From NCBI RefSeq assembly GCF_016801865.2, contig NC_068939.1, positions 179,644,792 to 179,708,791 on the forward strand: a DNA stretch of 64,000 bases. The letters are read 5' to 3'. Positions 47,801 to 54,509 of the stretch are shown here, piece after piece. The notes below the pieces were generated by a model, which saw only the letters and a program-made list of their open reading frames with translations, had not been told where the DNA came from and did no database searches. The position numbers and the translations under genes were made by a program. Source of the stretch: Culex pipiens pallens (lineage: Eukaryota; Arthropoda; Insecta; Diptera; Culicidae). Positions within the stretch are counted from its first letter, which is position 1. Each line of letters starts with the position of its first letter.

Positions 47801-50800
47801 TTTTTCAGTGTAGTCCATATCCATACCTACAACTTTGCCCAAGACACCAAATCGATCAAAAAATTCCTTCAAAAGATACAGATTTTTGAATTTTCACATG
47901 TCATTTTTGTATGGCCAGCTGCCAAATTTGTATGGAAAATTATATGGACAAACTAATGATGCAAAATGGCTTCTTTGGGCATACCGAAAGTTTCAGCCGG
48001 ATTAAAATATACAGAAAAAATTGAATGACAGAAATCTCAGAGAATTGCTCATTTTTTTTTTTCGTAATTTTTATTTTGCTGTACAGTCATCCCACAAATT
48101 CGGAACACTTTTATGATAATTTGTCACTAGCATGCCAAATGCAGCTTATCTTGCTCTTTCACTAGTAAAAGTAGTACTCTTTGAGCAAAAAACTAAATTT
48201 CAAGATTTTTTGATCCAGAGCCGCAAAACACTGCCTACAAATGGCCTGTTCCATAATTGTGGGATGTTATTATGCCTCCCACAATCGTGGAACACCTGAA
48301 TTCAACTGATATTTTCACACAAAAAGTTATCAGATCATGTATAAAACATCACGCAGCTTGAGTTTCATTGGTTTCAGTGTGTGAAGTCATTAGGCCGTTG
48401 CAAATATTCTTCAAAGTATATGTCGCCCCCCCTCCCTTCATTATTGGTCTGAAAAATCAGGGGGCAAAAAATGTTTTTTTTTACAAAAACTTCAAAATGT
48501 CCATGAAAATAGAAGTATAATCAACTGAAAACAATCTAAAATGCATTTTTCTGCTTTGATAATCATGTTTAGCATGTTTGGGCTTGTTTAAAATGTTTTG
48601 AATTTTTATGAAATTCCAATGTACAGCACCGCTAAAAATTTTCGTCAATACTTACATATTTTGGAAACTAATGATTGCAAAACAACTGGACAGGTGTTTA
48701 ATGCATTTTAAAACCCTTTTTGCATTCAAATGTTGAAATCATGGCTTGTAAATAAATTTTTTAAACCTGACAGAAAAATACACGCCACTTCTATGAGTTT
48801 TTTTTGCTAATTTTTTGACAGTAAAAAAATTGTAAACTTAGAAGATTTAATTTTGGAAGGATGATTGTTACCACGGTGCTCAAAATACCGTTATTATGAA
48901 AAAAATATGCACTCCGAGATTTTGGGGTCTATCGATTCCTTACACCATAGCGCATCTCTGTGCAAAAAATAAAAACATTCGCTGATGTAGTTTTCGAGAT
49001 ACAGCCCTTTTAAGATGTTACATCTGATTTTTAATAAGAAAACCAAAACAATCAATACAATTTCAGCACTTTAAAGAGCATGCATTTCGAGATAAAGGTG
49101 TTTTTTGCTTCATATGACTGTCAAGTATCTCTGGGCCAAGTTTCAGAAGGTTTGCTGATGTAGTTCTCGAGATACAGCCATTTTAAAATGTTATTTCCGA
49201 TTTTTTCAAAGAAAATCCATAAAATCAATACAATTTCAGCATTTTAAAGAATATGCATTTCGAGATAAAGGTGTTTTTTGCATCATATGACTGTCAAGTA
49301 TCTCTGGGCCAAGTTTCAGAAGGTTTGCCGATGTAGTTCTCGAAATTCAGCCATTTTAAAATGTTATTTCCGATTTTTTCAAAGAAAATCCATGAAATCA
49401 ATTTAATTTCAGCATTTTAAAGAATATGCATTTCGAGATAATGATGTTTTTTGCTTCATATGACTGTCAAGTAACTCTGGGCCAAGTTTCAGAAGGTTTG
49501 CTGATATAGTTCTCGAGATACAGCCATTTTAAAATGTTATTTCCGAAAAATCGGAAAAATCGGAAATAACATTTTAAAATGGCTGTATCTCGAGAACCAC
49601 ATCAGCAAACCTTCTGAAACTTGGCCCAGAGATACTTGACAGTCATATGAAACAAAAAACATCATTATCTCGAAATACATATTCTTGAAAGTGCTGAAAT
49701 TAAATTGATTTCATGGATTTTCTTTGAAAAAATCGGAAATAACATTTTAAAATGGCTGAATTTCGAGAACTACATCAGCAAACCTTCGAAACTTGGCCCA
49801 GAGATACTTGACAGTCATATGAAGCAAAAAACACCTTTATCTCGAAATGCATACTCTTTAAAGTGCTGAAATTGTATTGATTGTTTTGGTTTTCTTATTA
49901 AAAATCGGATGTAACATCTTAAAAGGGCTGTATCTCGAAAACTACATCAGCGAATGTTTTTATTTTTTGCACAGAGATGCGCTATGGTGTAAGGAATCGA
50001 TAGACTCCGAAATCTCGGAGTGCATATTTTTTTCATAATAACGGTATTTTGAGCACCGTGGTTACCTCTTTAATGATGTAATTTTATGATGGAAAGGTGA
50101 CTGGAAAAGTGACATTACACCAGAAAAGAAGTAAAATTATACACAGTTCGTCACTTTTTAGTTTGACTTTGACCAACTAAACAAAAAAGTGTCAAACGAA
50201 AAAGTGACCAACGTCCGGGGGTTGAGTGTATTTAACTTATGCAACAAGATGCAAAATTATGATTTTTTCAGAACGGGTTGTGCATTTATATCCTGATTTA
50301 AAAATAAAAAATAAAAATTCTTTAACTATAATTTTCACTCTCTTTCAGTTCCATACGACCACATCGACAGCGGCTCGGCGCTGGTCCAGATGTGGACGTA
50401 CGTCGGCGCGCCCAAGTGCCGCGCCCTGGTGGCGATCGGCGCCACCGCCGGCCTCAGCGTGGCCATGTTCGGTTCAATGTTCCCAATGCCGCGGGTGATA
50501 TACGCGATGGCCCAGGACGGGCTCGTCTTTCGGACGCTGTCGCAGCTGTGGGCGCGCACCGGTGTGCCGGGACTGGCCACGATCGGCAGCGGAATAGCCG
50601 CGTCGGTGGTGGCGCTGACCGTGCGCCTCGAGGTGCTCGTTGAGATGATGTCGATCGGGACGCTGCTGGCGTACACGCTGGTGTCGACGTGCGTGCTGAT
50701 TCTGCGCTACCAGCCGCACTCGACGTCGCTGGTGGACCTGCTGCCGTCGCAGTTGCGCAGCAGTTCGCATCCGCCGGGGACGCCGGATCCGGTGAGTCAG

Positions 50801-52008
50801 CAGCGGGTGGTGCAGGGGAACGTGATGGTTAAGAAGGTGATTACGAGGGGGACGTCCGACTCGGACGACAGCTTCGGGGATGAGATTCCGGCTGCGTATT
50901 TGGGTCGGGACAACACGTTCCTGGTGTCGGACAAGCACGAGAATAAGTTCTACGGTAGGTTTTGAGGTGCGAGTGTGGGTGTCACAATTGACGGACTGGT
51001 TTATTTTTTTGTTTTCAGGAACAGTCCACGGTGCACCACAGTCGGAAGCTACCACGTGTGAATGCTGGCCCTGCGGGTACATTGGACGGAAGATCTCGCA
51101 GTACTCCTATCTGTGTCCTGGGTTCTTTCCGTGGGTGAAGGCCGGCACGGCAACGCACGAGAGTGGTAAGATTTCTTTGTATTTGTGATTTTGAGTTGGT
51201 ATTACAAGTTGAACTTGCAGGAATGTTCGTCACCAAGCTGGTTGGGTTGATGTACGCCCTCATCTTCTTCCTGGATCTGTTCATGGCAATCGGGATCACC
51301 GGTCCGTTCTTCACACTGGTCTACACGGCGCTCGTGCTGGGAATTCTGTTCGTGCTGTTGGTGATCTCGCGACAGCCCCAAAATCGGTAGGTCGAAGGTC
51401 GTACAAGTAGTCTTGAATAACACCGTACTCTCTCTCTTCGCAGGTACGCATTGCCCTTCCTAACGCCGGGACTTCCATTCATTCCGACTGTCGCCATCAC
51501 GGTCAACATCTACCTGATATTCAAGCTGAGCATCCTGACGCTGGTGCGCTTCACCGTCTGGATGTCGCTGGGGTTGATCATGTACTTTTACTACGGCATA
51601 ACGCACAGCTCGCTGGAGAACCCGAGCGAGGAGTTCGAGCTGACGGTGGAGAACGGGAACGGGCAGGTGGGCAAGACCTCGAAGTCCTCGAAGAGCAAAC
51701 GAGGCAAGGACCAGAAGCCGGCGTGGGATTGCCACGGGTACGAGAACCGGATGGCGACCAACGACGACGGCGAGCTGCATTACGGCGGCGCTCCGAGTGG
51801 AAACAGCTGGAACGAGCCGAGCAACGGAGGAGGAGCCTGGGGAGATACGTCCCCCTACGACCCGCCGCCACAGAGCCAGGTCCAGTTTGACATTTCGCCG
51901 GTGCAACCGGTCCAGCCGCCGCCAAACCGACCCGAAATCAAAAAGGACGGCTTCGGAATGTTCTACCAGGAGTCCAGCGGTCAACCCTATCCTACGTGGG
52001 AAGACTAA
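29773..52008 (+). CDS. Amino-acid permease of the SLC7 (CAT) family, SLC7A4/SLC7A14-like, 791 aa, 10 coding exons
   Basis: Multi-pass membrane transporter of the cationic amino acid transporter type. Coding exons are 29773-29898, 34063-34216, 37788-37919, 43511-43609, 43680-43888, 44278-44449, 50349-50954, 51019-51165, 51221-51386 and 51444-52008. All introns are GT-AG and the total is 2376 nt including TAA. The glycine-rich TM1 motif GVGSCCGTGMYLVAG is at about residues 54-68, the family Glu in CYAEFG at 99, GFDIIATTGEEAHNP at 254-268, FPMPRVIYAMAQDG at 342-355 and EMMSIGTLLAYTLVS at 396-410. The GTGMY form of the TM1 motif and the GACYAEFGVRVP context fit the SLC7A4/14 branch better than classical plasma-membrane CATs. 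A hydrophilic loop (about 418-552) with Cys 512, 514, 517 and 531 precedes the last four membrane segments. The tail (about 663-791) is Gly/Pro/Ser/Asn-rich and ends PTWED. Start: A at -3. The substrate and the membrane used (plasma or endolysosomal) cannot be read from the sequence. Confidence 0.93.
30714..30946. mobile_element. MITE with ctacacag ends, 233 bp
   Basis: The left end ctacacagcaaac and inverted right end ctacacagagaaaaaaatta match at the termini. The inside has repeated gatgaatattac / cctgatg modules resembling the cacagtaaaaaat family at 21749-22135. No coding capacity. Confidence 0.65.
31031..31866 (-). mobile_element. 5'-truncated retroposon (non-LTR-like), 836 bp, 25-bp target duplication
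   Basis: A 25-bp direct repeat (agaatcattc...gttcattt) lies at 31006-31030 and 31867-31891, exactly flanking the insert. On the minus strand the insert ends in a (TTAGA)n tail at 31031-31054. A long, variable-length duplication and a short tandem tail are features of non-LTR retrotransposition. No reverse transcriptase motif is visible, so this is a 3' end fragment or a derived non-autonomous element. Confidence 0.8.
32168..32330 (+). repeat. R2-family dispersed repeat, diverged copy 2
   Basis: Shared ordered words with 28090-28290 and 47815-48060: gacttgtatggg, taatgacacaaaatagct, ttttgtcat, gtttgagccaaat. Strongly diverged. Confidence 0.4.
32936..33205 (+). mobile_element. Second copy of the retroposon 3' end, opposite orientation
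   Basis: About 265 bp match the left third of the 31031-31866 insert in inverted orientation. Shared parts include gcgtttggtacggtatgtcc, ttctctctgcggt, gcattttcgggtgtt and tttgtgttagatta. The tail (ttagattaaatc) is eroded. Both copies have overlapping frames in the antisense direction, which I read as sequence conservation between repeats and not as a gene. Confidence 0.7.
33650..33744. repeat. Perfect hairpin with (GTT)n arms, 95 bp
   Basis: cttttctaatcaaatataaa ... acgtatgttgttgttgttgt is followed, after a loop of about 13 bp, by its exact reverse complement. Arms are about 40 bp without mismatch. No target duplication was identified. It may be a very small palindromic MITE or a recent inverted duplication of a (GTT)n microsatellite. 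Confidence 0.85.
34063..34216 (+). CDS. Coding exon 2 (residues 43-94, TM1 and TM2)
   Basis: Follows ttctcatttgcag. It encodes KCLTTLDLTSLGVGSCC and the rest of TM1, then AGPGVVLSFIIAAIASIFSG. It ends phase 1 at donor gtaaag. The two adjacent Cys (58, 59) lie within the TM1 glycine motif. Confidence 0.93.
35451..36952. mobile_element. 1.5-kb non-autonomous element with cagggtggccac ends
   Basis: The left end cagggtggccactcaaatca and the inverted right end cagtgtggccaaatcaggcg share CAGNGTGGCCA. Sequences near both ends carry paired tttcccga/gactttttt words. The 8-bp flanks (gcttagta, ctaatact) are not convincingly duplicated. CAG-type ends suggest hAT, without certainty. No transposase is seen. 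Confidence 0.6.
35765..35893. mobile_element. Small MITE with accccattcgcacgggc ends, about 129 bp
   Basis: A 17-bp terminal inverted repeat (accccattcgcacgggc and its complement gcccgtgcgaatggggt) encloses paired ttatagc / gctataa motifs. It is nested inside the 1.5-kb element at 35451-36952. Confidence 0.8.
37788..37919 (+). CDS. Coding exon 3 (residues 94-138)
   Basis: Encodes ACYAEFGVRVPHTSGSAY and YSYVSVGEFVAFVIGWNM, the highly conserved TM2/TM3 region with Glu99 and Glu121. The acceptor (cccgggattag) has a poor pyrimidine tract; a (CT)n tract lies about 60 bases upstream. The donor is the strong gtaagt. Confidence 0.93.
40410..41545. repeat. 9-bp satellite array 3 (AAAAATTAC, with an AAAAATGAC block)
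   Basis: About 120 units of 9 bp. The core is AAAAATTAC. A block of eight AAAAATGAC units lies at 41138-41210. AAAAAATAC variants dominate the right edge. The same two unit types make up array 2 (8667-9235). The array is inside intron 3 of the transporter gene and would be transcribed with it. Confidence 0.97.
41610..42470 (+). repeat. Large dispersed repeat RL, copy 1, interrupted by R1
   Basis: Its right terminus, aaatatttgcaacggcctt, and its body (gttttgcaatcattagtttc, cccaaacatgctaaa) match in inverted orientation the copy at 48395-48780. The latter lacks the 430-bp R1 segment and so shows the empty site. A run of about 19 G lies at 42430-42448. Confidence 0.75.
41890..42318 (+). repeat. 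R1-family element, copy inserted in RL
   Basis: It runs from agtagtttatgcaacaagtt to cacagcggaattgcaaaaa. Internal palindromes include gtgctgaaaagttcaacttt followed by its complement, and an inverted pair around atttatccaacgaggttcac. Other copies: 21326-21466 and 45234-45866, with a fragment at 50235-50300. No terminal inverted repeat or coding frame was recognised. Confidence 0.75.
43511..43609 (+). CDS. Coding exon 4 (residues 138-171)
   Basis: Acceptor ctcccttcag, donor gtacgt. Encodes TSACACALSASFDSLSGG and ISKSIGSAVGTIFG, which follow TM3 in this family. Phase 1 at both ends. Confidence 0.93.
43680..43888 (+). CDS. Coding exon 5 (residues 171-240)
   Basis: Separated from exon 4 by a 70-bp intron. 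Encodes RPPDFIAFGITLLMTCVLAL and NVLNTVNLASWVFIVTAGLF, then the loop HEGFLPFGWSG. It ends phase 0 at donor gtgagt. Confidence 0.93.
43889..44277 (+). other. Intron 5 (389 bp)
   Basis: Short intron with donor gtgagt and acceptor cttgttacag. Frames through it are accidental, and reading through the donor would add a stop. Nothing else is recognised. Confidence 0.8.
44278..44449 (+). CDS. Coding exon 6 (residues 241-298)
   Basis: Acceptor cttgttacag. Starts VFTGAATCFYAFIGFDIIAT and contains TTGEEAHNPQKSIP, the best-conserved block of the family around TM6, then the TM7 stretch IVGSLLIVLFVYVTSSFILT. It ends phase 1 at donor gtatgc. Confidence 0.94.
45234..45866 (-). repeat. R1-family element, copy split by a SINE
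   Basis: It matches the 41890-42318 copy in opposite orientation (gcaattccgtcgtgaaacta at the left; tgcaacttgttgcataaact at the right). The SINE at 45476-45723 interrupts it, with the site aatgttgtatgga duplicated. Confidence 0.78.
45476..45723 (-). mobile_element. tRNA-derived SINE, 248 bp, 13-bp target duplication
   Basis: The target duplication aatgttgtatgga lies at 45463-45475 and 45724-45736. On the minus strand the 5' head (45718-45646) folds as a tRNA: anticodon stem CTGGA/TCCAG with loop CTCATAA (anticodon CAT), box A tggatcaatcgg and box B ggttcgaatcc. The body follows, and the 3' end is a T-rich tail (acttcgttttttttt). The head has mismatches in the T and acceptor stems, so it is a SINE promoter and not a working tRNA gene. 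Confidence 0.88.
45868..46043. mobile_element. MITE-like unit with accgaattcgg motifs
   Basis: It starts tttaccgaattcggcacttg and ends ttaccgaattcagtataaaa followed by ctaagtgtgtag. Internal inverted pairs (gaaaaatcggtag; cagttgaaaattcggtaaac) are present. Only one terminus is clear. Confidence 0.5.
46067..46685. mobile_element. Fold-back element, about 620 bp, diverged arms
   Basis: Left arm words (cccatggaagatttatacgta, in parts; accttcctgatca; tatcggtgaaaa; catgcaaaaggttc) reappear inverted in the right arm in the same order. Arms are about 290 bp with many substitutions. No coding capacity. Confidence 0.7.
47000..47790. mobile_element. Inverted-repeat element, about 790 bp
   Basis: Outer arms: ggtgatttttaatttaactt and ttttgtcactaaaac at 47013-47047, repeated inverted at 47740-47775. 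Inside, tgagatattgcc / gatatctcagcaact and tcaagactaacattt / aaatgttagtcttga form further inverted pairs. Confidence 0.7.
47815..48060 (+). repeat. R2-family dispersed repeat, copy 3
   Basis: The best-preserved copy: tttgtatggccagctgccaa, gtatggaaaattatatggac, aaactaatgatgcaaaatgg, cttctttgggcataccgaaa and gtttcagccgg. Compare 28090-28290 and 32168-32330. Confidence 0.55.
48395..48780 (-). repeat. Large dispersed repeat RL, copy 2 (no R1 insertion)
   Basis: It begins ttaggccgttgcaaatattc, the inverted form of the right end at 42470, and continues through aaactaatgattgcaaaaca to cattcaaatgttgaaatcat. At the R1 site it reads directly from catgtttagcatgtttggg across to gcatttttctgctttg, so it shows the pre-insertion state. 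Confidence 0.72.
48820..50140 (+). mobile_element. cacagtaaaaaat-family MITE, split by a fold-back element
   Basis: The left piece at 48820-48870 (acagtaaaaaaattgtaaac, ttggaaggatgattgtta) and the right piece at 50062-50140 (taatgatgtaattttatgat, aagtgacattacaccagaaa) align end to end with the MITE at 21749-22135. The intervening 1.19 kb is the insertion at 48871-50061. Confidence 0.7.
48871..50061. mobile_element. Fold-back element with tandem-repeat arms (3 units against 2), 1191 bp
   Basis: The ends ccacggtgctcaaaatacc are exact inverted copies. The left arm includes three tandem units of about 180 bp (gcatttcgagataaaggtg, gactgtcaagtatctctggg, gatgtagttctcgagatac). The right arm has two inverted units. 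The centre is near 49550 (ccgaaaaatcggaaaaatcgg). The host target is duplicated as TTA or GTTAC, depending on where the ends are placed. No coding capacity. Confidence 0.9.
50235..50300 (+). repeat. R1-family end fragment
   Basis: acttatgcaacaagatgcaa, followed by ttttttcagaacgggttgtg and catttat, matches the left end of the R1 copy at 41890. It lies just before the exon 7 acceptor. Confidence 0.5.
50349..50954 (+). CDS. Coding exon 7 (residues 298-499)
   Basis: Acceptor ctctctttcag, donor gtaggt. This is the largest exon and very GC-rich. It encodes membrane segments with FPMPRVIYAMAQDG and EMMSIGTLLAYTLVS, then the start of the long hydrophilic loop, including an acidic/serine patch (TSDSDDSFGDE). 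Confidence 0.94.
51019..51165 (+). CDS. Coding exon 8 (residues 499-549, Cys-rich loop)
   Basis: After a 64-bp intron. Encodes a hydrophilic segment with CECWPCGYIGRK and a downstream Cys before PGFFPW. This cytosolic loop is variable in the family, so the Cys cluster may be lineage-specific. Phase 1 at both ends, so the exon could be skipped without a frameshift. Confidence 0.9.
51221..51386 (+). CDS. Coding exon 9 (residues 549-604, TM11-TM12)
   Basis: After a 55-bp intron. Encodes the hydrophobic segments VGLMYALIFFLDLFMAIGI and LVYTALVLGILFVLLVI, then the SRQPQN turn typical of the family. It ends phase 2 at donor gtaggt. Confidence 0.92.
51444..52008 (+). CDS. Coding exon 10 (residues 604-791, TM13-TM14 and C-terminal tail)
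   Basis: Acceptor ctctcttcgcag. Encodes RYALPFLTPGLPFIPTVAI, IYLIFKLSILTLVRF and GLIMYFYYGITHSSLE, then a tail of about 129 residues. The tail has a basic cluster (KSSKSKRGKDQK) and Pro-rich stretches (YDPPPQ, QPVQPPPNRP). The stop is TAA. Confidence 0.93.
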
Positions 52009-52633
52009 GCGCGAAGACTAGTTCCGTTCACGTTCAGCAAGCAGGAATAGGGAGAGAGCATATCCGGAGGACTGAAAGCGGTGAAATTAACGGGAAAGCA
52101 ATCATCACCCATCATTATCAGTGTTGTTATTATTACGTCGTTAGCCAGCCCATCAACGCCGCACACACCGCAGAGACAAATGTACAGAGTTAGAGAAGGA
52201 GAGAGCGAGTAAGATCTTCAGAGTGTTCAGAGAGCTATATATCTATATGTTAGTAGCAGCGTGCAGTCCATGAAGAGAGTTGAGCTTCAACGTGCAGCGA
52301 GTCACGAGGGAGGAGGTTCCTTCGGCTGTGAGTACGCCAAGCGTGTAATGTAGATTTAATTTGCGATATCATCCTCCGCTGCAATACGGCTTCGACCGTT
52401 AGAGTAAATAGTGCAATTAAACGCAAAGTACCGGATAAGCTTCTGTGGCACTAATCGCTGCAAATTGGAATTGACCGCAACAACAACAGGTAGAACGAAC
52501 GGATTTTAGTTTGAAATATTCAAACAGAACACTCACAGCGTCGTCCAACCAATCCCTACTGACACGGTGACTCGTGCACGTTGAAGGACCAGCAAACACT
52601 TAAAAATGCGCCACCAATGTGATATTCTCTAGC
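52009..52633 (+). other. Putative 3' UTR, proximal part
   Basis: Unique, moderately GC sequence directly after the stop. It contains a candidate ATTAAA poly(A) signal at 52416-52421; no AATAAA was found. If that signal is not used, the 3' UTR would be interrupted by the nested elements at 52636-60875. Confidence 0.5.
52416..52421 (+). terminator. Candidate poly(A) signal ATTAAA
   Basis: The commonest variant hexamer, about 410 bases after the stop codon. No clear downstream GT-rich element was seen. Low confidence. Confidence 0.3.
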
Positions 52634-52945
52634 GACCCGAGCAGACGGAAATAACTTGGGAAGGTCAGTTTTTGATATTGTGAGAAGATCGAAATATGTT
52701 ATTGAGATGATCGGATTAGTTGTTAAAATAACAAAAATCAATAACAAAGATTTGTTCGAAGAATAACTTAAACTGTTATTAAGTTGTTATTGCAATCACA
52801 AACCAATAACACAGAAGGAATCATGAAGGAATAACAAGATTTGTTATTTTGTGCGGAGAGGTGGAGCAGCATAATAACAAAAAATGTTATTGAACTTGTA
52901 TGTCTCCATAACAAAAAAAAAGTTATTGTTTTGGTTTATTTGTAA

Positions 52946-54509
52946 CCCGGGCAGACGGTAATAACAAAATTAATAATATTTCAATAACAAATCCTGTTGA
53001 AATAACAAAAAGTGTTATTATTTTATCCTGAAGTTCAACTTCAAGAAGAAAAAATAATAACAGTTTCTGATAAAATAACAAAATTTGGTATTGAAGTGAT
53101 ATTATATTGAAAATGTTTAATAACACGCTAATAAGAGGAAATGTTATAAATTTCAAAAACTCTCCTAATAACAAAATTTGGTATTCGTTCGGTATACTGA
53201 CTTAGAAATAAAATTACCATAAATCGCACAAATGCAAAAGTTTCTAAGTGTCCATAACACAATCTGTTATTATTTTTTCTTTTGTTAAATATGTTTAAAT
53301 TTATGGGATAATTTTGACCAATTTCGTCGAGGTCATTATTTTGGCCATGAAATGGGGTCCTTAAGCTAAAATTATTCTGAAAAGTTGAAATTTTGAAAGT
53401 TGATATTTTTTAATTATTTGTTATACCCCCTAAAGGACTTTGGTTAAAATGGTTAGAACTATGGGAAAATTTTGACCAATTTCGTCGGGGTCATTATTTT
53501 GGCCATGAAATGGGGTCCTTAAGCTAAAATTATTCTAAAAAGTTGAAATTTTGAAAGTTGATATTTTTTAATTATTTGATATACCCCCTAAAGGACTTTG
53601 TTTAAAATGGTTAGAACTATGGGATAGTTTTGACCAATTTTGTCAGGGTCATTATTTTGGCCATGAAATGGGGTCCTTAAGCTGGAATTATTCTGAAAAG
53701 TTGAAATTTTGAAAGCTGTTTTTTTTTAATTATTTGATATACCCCCTAAGGGACTTTGCTAAAATAGGCTAGAACTATGGGATAATTTTGACCAATTTCG
53801 TCAGGGTCATTATTTTGGTCATGAAATGGGGTCCTTAAGCTAAAATTATTCTGAAAAGTTGAAATTTTGAAAGTTGATTTTTTAAATTATTTGACATACC
53901 CCCGAAAGAACTTTGCTACAATTGGCTAGAACTATGGTATAATTTTGACCATTTTCGTCGGGATCATTATTTTGGCCATGAAATGGGGTCCTTAAGCTAA
54001 AATTATTCTGAAAAGTTGAAATTTTGAAAGTTAATTTTTTTAATTATTATTATATACCCCCTTAGGGATTTTACTAAAATTGGCTAGAACTATGAAATAA
54101 TTTTGACCAATTTTATCGGGGTCATTTATTTCACCATGAAATGGGGTTTCAAGCTAAAATTAATCCGATAAAATTAACTTTTGAGAGTTCATTTTTTTTA
54201 ATTTTATTTTATTCCCTAACGGAATTGATTAATTCAATGAGAATTTTTGATGTGTGAATAACAAAAACTGTTATTATTTTCACAGATCCAGGAAGTCGGA
54301 GCTGACGTTGAAGTTCGAGCTGGAGTGAGACCTCGGAGACTGCATCGGATTCAGCAACTTTTACTTGGAGTCGGAATCCGTGAAGTCGGGAATTTTTAGA
54401 GAGCTAAAGTCGTCGTTGACGTCATATCCTGCATCCAGAGTCGGAGTTGTCTTCAAAGTATGGATTCAAAGTCGCTTGGAGGTACCCGACTCTGCAGCCC
54501 TGAGTAGTA
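52946..54509 (+). mobile_element. Element Y: left part of a family member, abutting Z
   Basis: It starts cccgggcagacggtaataac immediately after tgtaa of X and runs to gagtagta, where Z begins. The expected 346-bp right end of Y is absent. Its array lacks two units of about 157 bp compared with Z, W and X (1564 against 1878 bp for the same segment). Y plus Z form one 3788-bp unit flanked by AA. Confidence 0.9.
53305..54228 (+). repeat. Internal satellite of Y, about 6 units of 157-158 bp
   Basis: Each unit carries ttttgaccaatttcgtcggg, ggccatgaaatggggtcctt, ttaagctaaaattattctga, a taccccct word and ggctagaactatgggata. Unit starts (the gggata position) are 53305, 53463, 53621, 53779, about 53935 and 54094. 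Two units are missing relative to the other copies. Confidence 0.93.

Larger units (their letters stand above)
44450..50348 (+). other. Intron 6 (5899 bp), densely filled with repeats
   Basis: From 5' to 3': unique DNA to about 45.16 kb; an RL end fragment at 45170-45225; an R1 copy with a SINE inside; an accgaattcgg-type MITE; fold-backs at 46067-46685 and 47000-47790; an R2 copy; an RL copy; and a MITE split by the fold-back at 48871-50061. This intron splits the protein at residue 298 before the VPY loop. Confidence 0.8.

Noticed and set aside
50335..51984. Minus-strand frames of up to 202 codons opposite exons 7-10
   Set aside because: Antisense shadows of GC-rich exons, Arg-rich and without domains.
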